This document shows positions 9,124-18,874 of a DNA stretch of 64,000 nucleotides, piece after piece. Source of the stretch: CAYVQF01 sp964454015 (GTDB lineage: Bacteria > Myxococcota_A > Bradymonadia > UBA4248); the NCBI GenBank assembly GCA_964454015.1, contig CAYVQF010000028.1, forward strand, positions 1-64,000, given 5' to 3'. The translations under genes were made by a program, and so were the position numbers. The notes below the pieces were generated by a model. The model was given only the letters and a program-made list of their open reading frames with translations. It had not been told where the DNA came from and ran no database searches. Position 1 is the first letter of the stretch; the number at the start of each line of letters is the position of its first letter.

Positions 9124-10062
9124 TCAAAGCGCATCGCCCCTGGCAAGCCAGCTCGCGGCGATGACATCCGCTACGATCGCCCCCTGGGCGGCCGCCGTCG
9201 CCACACTCTGCACCCGGTTCGCTGCCACATCCCCTATGGCGAAGAGCCCCGGGAGCGTCGTCCGCCCCAAGCCATCGACCACAAGGTGACCGCTGGCGTC
9301 ACGCGTGACCTCCTGGGCCACCGCCGGCAAGTTGGGCACCACGCCGATCTTCAACACCGCCGCTGCAAAGGACCGCACCGTTCGCTGGCCCGCCAGGTCG
9401 AGGGTCGCCGTCAAAGCATCGCCCTGCACCTCCCAGGCCCGCACCTGGGCGCCGAGCACCACCTCGATAGCAGGGTTGGCCGCCACATCCGCCGCAAATC
9501 GCGCTCGCACCCGCCGCAGAGAACGGCTGCGGTGGATCAGGGTCACCGCCGCACCCGCACGCGCCAAGACCAGCGCCGCCTCGAAAGCGCCATCTCCCCC
9601 GCCGACCACTAAAACCCGTGCGCCGCGCACCGAAGGCGCCAGAACATGGCTGGAGTGAAAAATCCACCGCCCCTCCAGCTCAGCCTCACCCGGCAGGGCC
9701 AAGCGCCGCGGTGAAGTCCCCGTGGCGAGCACCATGCTGTCACAGTCGAGCCACGCCTCGCCGGCCACATAGACCCGGCCCGCAGCGGGGTCGACGCACT
9801 CGACGAAGGCGCGCTCCACCAGCAAGCCTCGGCGCGCCACCTGTTCTGCCATCTGTTGCGCCAGGGCCGCGCCCGTGGCGCCCATCCAACCGGGGTAGTT
9901 CTCTACCGGGTGATGCACCCGGTGCAGGGTCCCCCCCACCCGGCCACAGGCATCGAGCCAACGAAAGGGCACATCATGGCTCTGCAGCCACAACGCGCAG
10001 CTCAGCCCCGCCGCTCCGGCACCCACGAGGATCACCGCCGCGGCTTGGGGCCTCGCATTCAT
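9124..10062 (-). CDS. Thioredoxin reductase-like FAD/NAD(P) oxidoreductase lacking CxxC
   Basis: A 312-residue two-dinucleotide-domain flavoprotein. FAD-binding GAGAAG is at 14-19, a second NAD(P) motif VVGGGDGAFEAAL begins near 152, and the FAD-closing motif GLFAIGDVAA is near the end. Length and order match thioredoxin reductase. However, the segment that aligns with the redox CATC of TrxB reads HSSH (136-139), so both cysteines are replaced and it cannot reduce thioredoxin by the usual mechanism. Its ATG overlaps the stop of the GTP cyclohydrolase homologue by 4 bases (ATGA), so the two are translationally coupled and probably act together. The natural electron acceptor is unknown. Confidence 0.82.
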   Translation of the reverse strand: MNARPQAAAVILVGAGAAGLSCALWLQSHDVPFRWLDACGRVGGTLHRVHHPVENYPGWMGATGAALAQQMAEQVARRGLLVERAFVECVDPAAGRVYVAGEAWLDCDSMVLATGTSPRRLALPGEAELEGRWIFHSSHVLAPSVRGARVLVVGGGDGAFEAALVLARAGAAVTLIHRSRSLRRVRARFAADVAANPAIEVVLGAQVRAWEVQGDALTATLDLAGQRTVRSFAAAVLKIGVVPNLPAVAQEVTRDASGHLVVDGLGRTTLPGLFAIGDVAANRVQSVATAAAQGAIVADVIAASWLARGDAL

Positions 10063-10646
10063 AGCCCTTCGCTGAGCTCGGGGCCCAGAAGACCCAGCGC
10101 CAAGGTACGGCCTTCAGCGGTAGCGCAACAGCCGCGGACGCCAAAGCTGGTACAGACGATCCCGTGACCACGCCCTCTCAGCTCCACACAGAGCTGACGC
10201 GCCGCGATGCGCACCATCAAGCCGCGCGGCTGCAAGGCCACCCACAGCGCCTCGGCCATCTCTTCGACCAAGCGCTCCTGAAGCTGCGGCCGGTGGCAGA
10301 GGTGATCCAAGAGGCGCACGATGCTGCCAAAACCGACGATCGTGCGCTCTGGCAAGAAAGCCACATCCAGACAGCCGAAAAAGGGCACCATGTGATGTTC
10401 ACAGAAACTGTGAAAGCGCACGCCTCTGACCACCACCCACTCGGGCTGCGGCGAGGGCGCATCGATGAGCGATAGCGCCGGCAGGCTCTCGCGCTCGGCG
10501 CGGGTCCACTGGTGCACGAGCTCGGCCACCCGGCGCGCCGTATCTTGCGTGGCAGCCTCACCCCAGGCCACACCGAGGGCCTGGAGAAATGCCACATAAT
10601 GATTGGCCGCTGCAGCCAAGGCAGCGGCCTCGCGGTCGTCATTCAC
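10059..10646 (-). CDS. folE: GTP cyclohydrolase I homologue with His-to-Gln change
   Basis: A 195-residue homologue of FolE, the zinc enzyme that opens GTP to form dihydroneopterin triphosphate, first step of folate and pterin synthesis. The zinc-site segment FHSFCEHHMVPFFG gives Cys82, His84 and His85, and Cys153 (RQLCVELRG) matches the third ligand (E. coli Cys181). The residue matching E. coli His179 in VHYCVKARG is Gln151. His179 variants of the E. coli enzyme are reported to stop after imidazole-ring opening, so this protein may release a formamidopyrimidine or use another substrate. The start is GTG at 10646. It is the upstream member of a 4-base-overlapping pair with the flavoprotein. 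Confidence 0.82.
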   Translation of the reverse strand: MNDDREAAALAAAANHYVAFLQALGVAWGEAATQDTARRVAELVHQWTRAERESLPALSLIDAPSPQPEWVVVRGVRFHSFCEHHMVPFFGCLDVAFLPERTIVGFGSIVRLLDHLCHRPQLQERLVEEMAEALWVALQPRGLMVRIAARQLCVELRGRGHGIVCTSFGVRGCCATAEGRTLALGLLGPELSEGL

Positions 10647-10697
10647 GCCTGGGCCTCATCTGCCGCCTCAACCATAAGGCGAGGCGAAAGCGCGCCT

Positions 10698-11849
10698 TTA
10701 CCTCGCACAGACCACAGCCGTCCGGCAGCTATTGTCACGGCAGTCGATGAAGGTATCGCCATCGTTGTCGACATCGTCGCTGCACTCGGCAGAACCCATC
10801 TCGAGCACGGCGTCACACACCGTCACGTTGTTGTTCTGGGAGCAAGCGAAGTCATTGCAGTCAATGAAGTTGTTGCCGTTATTGCTCACGCCATCGGAGC
10901 ACAGGGCGTCCGTGTTCTCCCGGGGGCAGATATCCGTAGAGACGTCGAGGCTGTAGCTCGAGCAGGAGAAGTCGGCACAGTCCACATGCGTGTTGCCGTC
11001 GTTGTCCACGCCATCAGAGCAGCGCGCGTCCACCAGGGCGGCCCACTGGCCGGGAGCAGGCATCGGATCGGCGGGCGCACCGTCGACACAAACCACGATC
11101 CCTTCGCCGCGGCAGCCGGGATCAGCGCAGTCCACCAGGCCATCTTTGTCGTTGTCGATGCCATCGGAGCACGCCGCGTTGTTGTTTTCCGGCGGCAAAC
11201 GCTCACAGACCAGGGTCTCGAAGTTCTTCGAGCAGGAGAAATCGCCGCAATCGATGAAAGCGTTGTTGGCATTGTCCACGCCATCGGTGCAACGCGTATC
11301 GATGAGGGCGCCCCACTCGGCTGGGCTGGGCATGGGGTTGGCCGGCTGACCATCGACACAAACCACGATGCCGTCCCCATTGCAACCCAGGTCAGCGCAG
11401 TCGACCATGGTGTCGCCATCGTTGTCGACGCCATCGGAGCACTGGGCGTTGGTCGCCTCGGCCTTGCAAACCCACAGCTCTTGGCAGCCAAAATCTTCGC
11501 AGTCCGTGAAGCCGTTCTGATCGTTGTCGATGCCATCGATGCAGATCGCCGCGTGGGCCTCGGCGTTGGTCTTCGGAGGATCGACAGTGTCCGTGGGGGG
11601 CACGTCGGCCGGCGGCACGTCAGTTGGTGGCACGTCTGTTGGCGGAACGTCTGTTGGCGGCACATCGTCGGGCGGCACGTCAGTCGGCGGAACGTCCGGC
11701 GGATCCGTGTCTTCCGTCGTGTCATCATCGGGGGTCGTGTCGGCGACATCCGGACGCGGCGGCTTCACGGGGTCCTTCTCGTCATCGCAGCCGACCACCA
11801 TGAGCATGGCCGCCAAAAAAGCCAGCACCACCAAAGTTCTGTTCAACAT
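10698..11849 (-). CDS. Cys-rich repeat lipoprotein with Pro-Thr-Asp stalk
   Basis: A 383-residue surface lipoprotein of unknown function. The ATG at 11849 has GGAGG 6 bases upstream, and the signal peptide ends in a lipobox at VVGC. An acidic stalk of repeated PPTDV units (roughly residues 45-85) is followed by about ten repeats of the form CsDGvDNDgDgxxDCxDxxC, which look like thrombospondin-3/EF-type calcium loops bounded by disulfides. Such Asp-rich Cys repeat proteins are common on myxobacterial surfaces, and calcium binding is inferred from the DxDxDG spacing. It is convergent with nothing: the next gene downstream on its strand is the FolE homologue 51 bases away. Confidence 0.75.
   Translation of the reverse strand: MLNRTLVVLAFLAAMLMVVGCDDEKDPVKPPRPDVADTTPDDDTTEDTDPPDVPPTDVPPDDVPPTDVPPTDVPPTDVPPADVPPTDTVDPPKTNAEAHAAICIDGIDNDQNGFTDCEDFGCQELWVCKAEATNAQCSDGVDNDGDTMVDCADLGCNGDGIVVCVDGQPANPMPSPAEWGALIDTRCTDGVDNANNAFIDCGDFSCSKNFETLVCERLPPENNNAACSDGIDNDKDGLVDCADPGCRGEGIVVCVDGAPADPMPAPGQWAALVDARCSDGVDNDGNTHVDCADFSCSSYSLDVSTDICPRENTDALCSDGVSNNGNNFIDCNDFACSQNNNVTVCDAVLEMGSAECSDDVDNDGDTFIDCRDNSCRTAVVCAR
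11591..11703. repeat. 15-bp tandem repeat encoding PPTDV units
   Basis: About seven degenerate copies of a 15-base unit (GGCGGCACGTCAGTT and variants), in frame, encode the Pro-Pro-Thr-Asp-Val stalk of the Cys-rich lipoprotein. There are no spacers. The number of units could vary between strains by slippage. Confidence 0.75.
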
Positions 11850-12143
11850 CGCAACCTCCAGACCTAGACTTTCAGCGCGCATGAGGCATGGCAAATGCTG
11901 CCAGCTTTGCCCCCTGTGGCCAATTCATGACGCTGTGTCCTGCTGCGGCAACGTGCCCACAGGGCCGAGCGCCCACCTAGGGCGATCTCTAACCGAAAGG
12001 GGAATGAACTTCAAGGCATTTCCTGTCCCACCTCACTCACTTGGGATCAACGACTCGGGCCATGTCGCGCCAGCCGACCTCACCCCAACCCAGCCACGGC
12101 CCCAACGAAACGCGGCCTGTGGACCACCTGGACCGCACTCGCT

Positions 12144-13577
12144 ATGATGCCGCCCCGGCTGAACCTTCAGCTTCATCTGTGGCGGCGCATGAAAGTCCTC
12201 CTCTTTGCCTTGATCAACCTGGCCGGCTTGGGCCTCTGTCTCTATCTCCTGGGGCACCCCAGCCACAGCCAAAGCCTCCCCATCCCCGACCGCGGGGCCC
12301 ACCTCGGCACCTGGCGCCCTCTCCTCACCCCACCGCCGCCCCCGGAATTCCCCACCGCCGCGCAGCGCAACCTGCGCGCCAAGCGCATCTCAGCGCCGAC
12401 GGAGATCGTGGCCGGGCCTTGGCGACCCCACGCCACCTGGGACACGTTGGGCGCCGACCTCATCTGGGCCGAGGATCACACCCTGCTCGCCACCCGCATC
12501 CAGCAGGGTTATCGCCTCAGCCCCGGCCACCTCGCCGCCGACCCCAGCCGCCCCCAGCAGCAAAAGGCGGTCTTCTTTGCCTTCCACCCCGATCCCGCAC
12601 GCACGCTCCTCGAGAGCCTGGCCAAACGCCTCTACCGCGAACCCCTCGAGAGCCGCTGGAGCTTCGCTGAGCAGCGCCTCGTCGCCGGCGTACACGGGCA
12701 AAGCCTCGACATCGAGGCATCTCTCCTCCGCCTCGAAGAGGCCTGGCACCGCGGCCAAGAACGGGTCGAGCTCCAGCTCACCCAGCACCGCGTCGCTTCA
12801 GCAGAGGCCAGCGATCTCGCCGCCTTCAACCCGACCCAGCGCCTCGCCCGCTTCGTCACCCACTTCAACGCCAGGGATCGCGCCCGCACCACCAACCTCC
12901 GCCTCGCCGCCGACGCCCTCGACGGCGTCGTCATCATGCCCGGCAACCACTTCTCTTATAATGGCGTCGTCGGTGAACGCAGCGAGGCCCGTGGCTTCAA
13001 AAATGCCCCCGTCATCGAACAGGGAGAGATCGTCGAGGGCATCGGCGGTGGCGCCTGCCAGATCTCCAGCACCATCCACGCCGCCGCCCTCTTCGCCGCC
13101 ATGAACATCGTCGAACGCTACAACCACTCACTCCCCTCGAGCTACATCGAGAAAGGCCTCGACGCCGTCGTCGCCTGGCCCCTGCTCGACCTCAAGGTCG
13201 GCAACCCCTACCCCTTCCCGGTGGTGCTGCGCGTGCGCATCGACAACGACCGGGTCATCGCTGAATTTTTGGCGGAACAACCGGGCCACCGCGTGGTGTT
13301 GCGACGGGAGACCGTTGAGGTGCTGCCCTTCGAGGAGCAGATCACCGTCGATCCCAACCTCGAGAGCGGCACCTTCAAAATCACCCGCAGGGGCGTCCCT
13401 GGCGCGAAAATCCAACGGGCGCGTATCATCTGGCGCGGTGAGGAAGAGCACTTCGAACGTCTCCTCATGGACACCTACCAATCCCGGGCCGCCAGAGTCA
13501 CTGTCGCCCCTGACACCATCTACCCACCCCCTGAGGACGCTCCACTCACAGCGACGCCGGCCACAGCAAACCCTTGA
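12144..13577 (+). CDS. VanW family protein
   Basis: A 477-residue membrane-anchored or exported protein with a VanW domain at about 245-380 (TTNLRLAADALDGVVIMPG, HFSYNGVVG, GGGACQISSTIHAAAL, VERYNHS). The domain was first seen beside vancomycin-resistance genes; its function is not established but is linked to the cell envelope. One hydrophobic segment follows the second possible start (ATG at 12189). The first ATG (12144) is used, but neither has a clear ribosome site. A Pro-rich linker and an extra unidentified domain at 90-230 precede VanW. It is the first gene of a four-gene plus-strand block ending at 22733; the next gene starts 32 bases after its stop. Confidence 0.8.
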   Translation: MMPPRLNLQLHLWRRMKVLLFALINLAGLGLCLYLLGHPSHSQSLPIPDRGAHLGTWRPLLTPPPPPEFPTAAQRNLRAKRISAPTEIVAGPWRPHATWDTLGADLIWAEDHTLLATRIQQGYRLSPGHLAADPSRPQQQKAVFFAFHPDPARTLLESLAKRLYREPLESRWSFAEQRLVAGVHGQSLDIEASLLRLEEAWHRGQERVELQLTQHRVASAEASDLAAFNPTQRLARFVTHFNARDRARTTNLRLAADALDGVVIMPGNHFSYNGVVGERSEARGFKNAPVIEQGEIVEGIGGGACQISSTIHAAALFAAMNIVERYNHSLPSSYIEKGLDAVVAWPLLDLKVGNPYPFPVVLRVRIDNDRVIAEFLAEQPGHRVVLRRETVEVLPFEEQITVDPNLESGTFKITRRGVPGAKIQRARIIWRGEEEHFERLLMDTYQSRAARVTVAPDTIYPPPEDAPLTATPATANP

Positions 13578-13609
13578 TTGGCCCTCACGCCACACCCGCG
13601 GACGACGAC

Positions 13610-15154
13610 ATGAACGACCAACACGACGACGACAAGCCCCAAGCACCCCTTGACCCACCCCAGGACGACCCGACGCCAACCGCGGCTCGAGACGGCTCAC
13701 CAGAGCAAAACAACGCCCCCGCCGGGCCCAACTTCTCCATCCCCGGACTCGACATCGATCCCCAAGAGGTGCTGCGCGATCCCATCAGCGCCATGTTCAA
13801 GATCTTCCAAGACCCCCAAGCCATCCAAGCCATCGAGTCCTTCATCCAGACCCCCATGGCCCAGGACATGATGCAGGAGAGCATGAAGAACCCGCTCTTC
13901 CAACAACTGCTCGGCAAGGACCCCTTCGTCGCCAACCTCTTTGGCGGCCCAGGTCCTCGGGCCCCAGGACCGCAGCACCCCACGGCCAGCCCGCCGCCAC
14001 CGGCCTCCGCCCCCCAAGCCGACGACGAGGAAGAAGACGAGGCCCTCGACGAGCCCAAGCTCAACCTCGTCCTCGCCCCCCATGGCGGCCCCGCCTTCCC
14101 CACCCCCGAGCCCCACCTGCCCACCTTGGCGCAGCTCACTGCGGGATTCCCTGAGCGCTTCGACGTCGCGCCCGCGCCACCGCTACCCAGCCACCCCCGC
14201 GACGCCGCCGCCGCCATCGCCCGCGCCCGGCTGGCCCATCACCTCGCCCCTGAGACCATCGCCACCCTCGACGCCCAAGCCCAGGCCAGTGGCCTCACCA
14301 ACGCCATCGATCTCTTCATCAACCAAGGGGCCTTCGCCGGTGAGCTCGCCTGGTACGTCATCTGCCGCCTCGAAGACTGCTGCCCAGGGCGCTACTTCAC
14401 GCCCCTGGCCAAGCACGCCCTGCGCTGCGTCACCTTTGCCTGCGGCTATCGGGTACCGAGTTTCCTCACCCAGCTTGTGCTTTTCTTGGCTGAAAACGAC
14501 GCCCTCGACGCCCAAGATCTCCAGTACGCCACCTGGGCCCTCTCGGGCCAACCGCGTGACGGCCTCGATGGCGTCTTCGAGGTCACCTGGCAAGAGGTCA
14601 CCCAGCTCATCGACCGCGCCGCCGCCGTCATGCAGGAGCCCGAACACTTTGGCGCCTTCGTCGCCGCCCTGAGCGGCTGGCAGATCATCGACGCCGAGAA
14701 CCTCCCACGCACCTTCCGCGATCTCACCGCGCCCCTGCCCGCCCCGCGCCGCCCTGAGCTCGGCGCCGCCCTCCTCACCCTGCTCACCGGCCAAGACCTC
14801 AACGGCGTCCGCTTCAACCGCATCGCCGACGCCGTCGTCGCCCGCTGGGTCGACATCCTGCCCAATCTCATCGACCTCGACCAAATCCTGCGCGCCGCGC
14901 CGCGCTGGCCCTTCGCCTTCAAGGCGGCCCACCTCAGCCTCCTCCAGAACCTCGACCTGCTCTGGGGCGACGCCCCCCCCGCCCCGCGCGACGCCTACCT
15001 CGAACACTGCCTCACCCATGATGACGTCGAAATCCGTCACTTCGCCTATCGCGTCGGCGCCGCCTGGGAGCCCAACCGCTACCTCGACCGCGCCGTCGAA
15101 GACCCCTCGCCAACCATCCGCCAATGGGCCAACCGCGAGAGCGGTGTTCGCTGA
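13610..15154 (+). CDS. Uncharacterised protein with acidic N-terminus and helical C-terminal domain
   Basis: A 514-residue protein I do not recognise. The ATG at 13610 is chosen over an upstream TTG because it opens a clean acidic segment. There is no signal peptide or membrane segment, so it is probably cytoplasmic. An Asp/Pro-rich stretch covers 1-40. Short helices with DP/NP turns follow (DPISAMFKIFQDPQAI, NPLFQQLLGKDPF), weakly reminiscent of STI1-type repeats. After a Pro-rich linker, about 300 residues of mostly helical sequence with several Cys and Trp may be a HEAT-like fold. It sits 32 bases after the VanW gene and 36 bases before the first DUF3857 gene, so co-transcription is likely. 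Confidence 0.65.
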   Translation: MNDQHDDDKPQAPLDPPQDDPTPTAARDGSPEQNNAPAGPNFSIPGLDIDPQEVLRDPISAMFKIFQDPQAIQAIESFIQTPMAQDMMQESMKNPLFQQLLGKDPFVANLFGGPGPRAPGPQHPTASPPPPASAPQADDEEEDEALDEPKLNLVLAPHGGPAFPTPEPHLPTLAQLTAGFPERFDVAPAPPLPSHPRDAAAAIARARLAHHLAPETIATLDAQAQASGLTNAIDLFINQGAFAGELAWYVICRLEDCCPGRYFTPLAKHALRCVTFACGYRVPSFLTQLVLFLAENDALDAQDLQYATWALSGQPRDGLDGVFEVTWQEVTQLIDRAAAVMQEPEHFGAFVAALSGWQIIDAENLPRTFRDLTAPLPAPRRPELGAALLTLLTGQDLNGVRFNRIADAVVARWVDILPNLIDLDQILRAAPRWPFAFKAAHLSLLQNLDLLWGDAPPAPRDAYLEHCLTHDDVEIRHFAYRVGAAWEPNRYLDRAVEDPSPTIRQWANRESGVR

Positions 15155-15190
15155 TCCCCCCGCTGCGCCCCCTTCGCCCTGGAGACCAAC

Positions 15191-18100
15191 GTGAACCGAC
15201 CCCCTTGCCCTCTCTGGGCGTCCATCATCTGCCTCATCCTCGCGCTCTCCCATTGGGCCGCTGCCACCGCTCACGCCCAAGAGATCTCCACCATGGAGAC
15301 CAGGCGCCTCGCCGAGCTCGTCGCCAGCGCCGAGAAGCCCACCACCCCGGTCCTCGCTCTCCCGCCGCTGCTCTTCCTCGACGAAATCGAGCACCTCTTC
15401 GCGCCCAAAGACCTGGACGCGGCCCTCGCAGCGCTCCAACCGGCCATTGACCACCCCCTGGTCCTGGCCTACCTTCAGTGGAAACGCGCCCAAATCGCCG
15501 CCAACACGGGCGACGTCGACAACGAGGCCGAAATCTTGCGCCAGCTCGGCTTCCTCACCCAGTGGCACCTCGTCGGCCCCTTCCCCAACGAAGGCATGTC
15601 CGGATACGACACCCCCTTCGCCCCCGAACTCAGCATCGACACCGCCGCCACCGTCAGCGGCGGTCGCTTCGACGACCTCCAGTGGCTCCCCTACCGCAGC
15701 GTCGGACGCGTCGCCTACCTCCGCCTCTCCTCGGTCATCGCCCCCACCACCGACGCCGTCACCTACCTCGCCACAGTCGTCGAGTCCCCGCGCAAACAAA
15801 ACGCCGTCCTCCGCCTCAGCGTCGACGGCGCCTACAAAGCCTGGCTCAACCAAGATCTCGTCGCCCTCCAACAGAACGACTACGGCGGCACCATCGATCG
15901 CGACGCCTTCCCCATCGCCCTCCAGGCCGGCCCCAACCTCCTCCTCATCAAAATCGCCAACACCTCGGGCTATGCCGGCGCCTACGTCCGCCTCACCACC
16001 CCCGAGCACCGCCCCCTGCCCCTGCCCCACGGCAACATCCTCCCCGCGACGGACACCGCCGCGCGTCACCTCCCGAGCCAGAGCCTCCCCAGCCTGGTCG
16101 ACGAGCTCCTCGCCTACGTCGAGAGCCCACCCCCCAACGCCGAGCCCAAGCCCCTCGACTTGGCCTGGATCGCCTATGGCCTCCACCGCCTATCCTCCGC
16201 CGATCCCAGCAAACCCGGCGACAACCTCATGCGCAGCATCCTGGAACACCACCCCCAACCCACCACGGCCATCCTCCTCCTCGCCGTACAAGTGCTGGAA
16301 GAGAGCTGGCGCCACCGCAGCCTCATCGACACCGCCCTCGGTCACACGCCTCAGGACCCGTGGCTCCTGGCGACCAAAGCCGAACAGCTCTTGTTGGGAT
16401 CCACCCTCGATCAGACGGGCGAGCGCCACACCATCATCCAGAACCTCGTCCAGCATGAACCTGACGCCGTCCTGCCGCGCCTGCTGCAAAGCGACGAAGC
16501 GGCGCAAGAAGGCTTGCTCCACACCGCGATCCAGAGCGCACGCGACCTCTTCGACCGCCACCCTCACAGCCCAGCGGCCGCAGACAAGCTCTACAGTCTG
16601 GCCCTGAGAGCCAACGACATCGAGCTCCAAGATCGCGCCCTCGACAGCCTCGTCGCCCTCCAAGCCGATCGCGGCGAGCACCGCGAAGACCTCGCCACCC
16701 GACGAGCCCAACGCGGTGATCTGGAAGGGGCCTTAGCCATGGTCGACGACGGCCTCCGGGTCAACCCCGACGCCTTCGCCTTGAAGCTCTTCAAGATTCG
16801 ACTCCTCGACGCCCAAGGCCTCACGGATGACGCCGCCGCGCTCTTCCGCGCCACCCTCTCCCAGACCCCCACCTCGGCCACCCTGTGGCAACGCTACGGT
16901 GACTGGCTCCTGGCCCGGGAGCTGCGCGACGAGGCCATCGAAGCCTATCGACGCAGCCTCACCTTCGCTTCCCAGAACGAAACCCTGCGCCAGATGGTCC
17001 ACTACCTCGACGCCAACCTCGACGCCTTCGAGAGCCCTTACCTCATCGAAGACCTCAAGCCCTACCTCGTCGCCGAGAGCAACGAAGCCTACGTCTCCAT
17101 CCTGGAACAGAAAATCACCCAGCTCCACCCCAACGGCCTCACCAGCACCTTCTACCAAGTCGCCTACCAGGCCCTCAATGAAGATGGCGTCACGGCCTTG
17201 CGCCACTTCCCCATCTTCTACTCCCCACTCCAAGAGGTCTTGGACATCGTCATGGTGCGCGTCACCAAGAGCGACGGCACGGTGCGCAAGGTCTACGACC
17301 GCTCGGAGCAATCCGTCGCCGACGAGTCCATTCGCATGTACTACGACTACCGCCAGGTGCTCTTGCGCCTCTCGGAGATCTCCGTCGGCGACATCGTCGA
17401 GGTGCGCTTCCGCCGCTCCCAGACCCAAGCCTCTTCCTACCTCGATCGCCACTACAGCGATGTGTGGTTCATGCAAGACGGCACCCCCAAGAGCTTCATC
17501 CGCTATGTCGTCATCACCCCTCCCAACGTCACGGTCAACTTCCGCCTGCCCCCGGCCTTCGAAGAGTGGGAAGCGGCCAACGACGCCCGCTTCCTCCACA
17601 CCGCTTCGGAACGTGAGAACGTCTGGATCGTCGGCCGCCGCAACGTCCCCAAGATGCGCAGCGAGCGCATGATGCCTGGCACTTCGGCCGTGGCCGACTA
17701 TCTCATCGCCTCGACCTTCAGCACTTGGCAAGAAGTCGCGCAGTGGTACTGGAACCTCGCCAAGGATCAGTGGATCCTCGACAAGGAAATCCGCGACACC
17801 GTGCAGCGGCTCATCCAGGACGTCGACGACCCCCGAGAGCGCGTCGCGCGCATCCACAACTTCGTCGTCAAATCCACCCGCTACGTCGCCCTCGAATTCG
17901 GCATCCACGGCTACAAGCCCTACCGCACCACCCTCACCTTCCGGCGCCGCTTTGGCGACTGCAAGGACAAGGCGAGCCTCCTCAAGGTCATGTTGGAAGA
18001 AGCGGGTATCCCCACGGACATCGTCCTGGTGCGCACCAAACGCAATGGCGCCATCGACACCGAACCACCGAGCCTCTCGATCTTCGATCACGCCATCGCC

Positions 18101-18874
18101 TACGTCCCCTCCTTCGACCTCTTCCTCGACGGCACGGCAGAGTTCTCCGGCACGGGCGAGCTCCCCTACGAAGACCAAGGGGTCACGGTGCTCATCGTCA
18201 AGGATCAGGGCAACTACGAGCTGCGCCAGACCCCAGTCGCTCCGGCCCTCAGCAGCCCCATGGCCTTCACGTACCGCTTCGACCTCGCCCAAGAGGAGGT
18301 CATCCTCCAGGGGCAAGGACGCATCGAAGGTCACTTCGCCCCCTCCTATCGCCAGCGCTACGAGTCCAGCGAACGCCAACGCGATCTCTTGGAGGCCGAA
18401 ATCGCCAGCGATTTCCCCGGCGCCGCCCTCGATGAATTCAGCATCGAGGCCACCGCACTGGAAGCACCCGTGCACCTCGCGTTCCAGGCGCGCCTGCCCC
18501 GTTTGCTGACCAGAGTCGGCGACGAACTCCATCTCTATCCGCTGGGGCGGCGTTCGGATCTGGCGCAACGTTTGGCCCCTTCGGCCACCCGCGATCACGC
18601 CCTCCACCTCCCCTTCCCCTTCGTCCTCCCCACCCAAGCGACCTTCCAACTCGGCCCCCACACGCCGATCCGCATCCCGGAAGAGGTCGATCTCAGCACG
18701 CCCTTTGGCCACTTCCAGCTCCGCTACACCCAGCACGAGGGAACCATCACCGTGGAGAGCGACTTCCTCCTGGAACGACACCACATCAGCGCCGCCGAAT
18801 ACCCTGAGTTCCAGGCCTTCATCCGTACGGTCGATCGCCACCTCAATACCCCACTGCGCTTCGAGGCCAAGTGA
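15191..18874 (+). CDS. Exported TPR-like/DUF3857/transglutaminase protein (active triad)
   Basis: A 1227-residue secreted protein. The start is GTG at 15191, with GGAG 7 bases upstream, leading into a signal peptide (ending near ATAHAQ). The N-terminal half is helical and TPR-like (300-640), including a PA14-like or beta segment around 130-280. DUF3857 begins near 650 (LDIVMVRVTKSDGTVRKVYDR). A transglutaminase-like domain covers 850-985 with an intact triad: Cys924 (FGDCKDKA), His967 (FDHAIAYV) and Asp980 (FLDGTAEF). A C-terminal beta domain ends the protein. DUF3857-transglutaminase proteins are common but unassigned; they may crosslink or cleave envelope proteins or peptides. A paralogue with a dead triad follows 115 bases downstream. 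Confidence 0.85.
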   Translation: MNRPPCPLWASIICLILALSHWAAATAHAQEISTMETRRLAELVASAEKPTTPVLALPPLLFLDEIEHLFAPKDLDAALAALQPAIDHPLVLAYLQWKRAQIAANTGDVDNEAEILRQLGFLTQWHLVGPFPNEGMSGYDTPFAPELSIDTAATVSGGRFDDLQWLPYRSVGRVAYLRLSSVIAPTTDAVTYLATVVESPRKQNAVLRLSVDGAYKAWLNQDLVALQQNDYGGTIDRDAFPIALQAGPNLLLIKIANTSGYAGAYVRLTTPEHRPLPLPHGNILPATDTAARHLPSQSLPSLVDELLAYVESPPPNAEPKPLDLAWIAYGLHRLSSADPSKPGDNLMRSILEHHPQPTTAILLLAVQVLEESWRHRSLIDTALGHTPQDPWLLATKAEQLLLGSTLDQTGERHTIIQNLVQHEPDAVLPRLLQSDEAAQEGLLHTAIQSARDLFDRHPHSPAAADKLYSLALRANDIELQDRALDSLVALQADRGEHREDLATRRAQRGDLEGALAMVDDGLRVNPDAFALKLFKIRLLDAQGLTDDAAALFRATLSQTPTSATLWQRYGDWLLARELRDEAIEAYRRSLTFASQNETLRQMVHYLDANLDAFESPYLIEDLKPYLVAESNEAYVSILEQKITQLHPNGLTSTFYQVAYQALNEDGVTALRHFPIFYSPLQEVLDIVMVRVTKSDGTVRKVYDRSEQSVADESIRMYYDYRQVLLRLSEISVGDIVEVRFRRSQTQASSYLDRHYSDVWFMQDGTPKSFIRYVVITPPNVTVNFRLPPAFEEWEAANDARFLHTASERENVWIVGRRNVPKMRSERMMPGTSAVADYLIASTFSTWQEVAQWYWNLAKDQWILDKEIRDTVQRLIQDVDDPRERVARIHNFVVKSTRYVALEFGIHGYKPYRTTLTFRRRFGDCKDKASLLKVMLEEAGIPTDIVLVRTKRNGAIDTEPPSLSIFDHAIAYVPSFDLFLDGTAEFSGTGELPYEDQGVTVLIVKDQGNYELRQTPVAPALSSPMAFTYRFDLAQEEVILQGQGRIEGHFAPSYRQRYESSERQRDLLEAEIASDFPGAALDEFSIEATALEAPVHLAFQARLPRLLTRVGDELHLYPLGRRSDLAQRLAPSATRDHALHLPFPFVLPTQATFQLGPHTPIRIPEEVDLSTPFGHFQLRYTQHEGTITVESDFLLERHHISAAEYPEFQAFIRTVDRHLNTPLRFEAK

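Noticed and set aside
11591..11703. Tandem 15-base repeat considered as a CRISPR array
   Set aside because: There are no spacers and the repeat is in frame inside a lipoprotein gene.
14183..18841. Long minus-strand open frames (667 and 702 codons) opposite the DUF3857 gene region
   Set aside because: They are Gly/Val/Glu/Asp-rich translations with no motifs, lie exactly antisense to well-supported genes and arise from high-GC codon bias.
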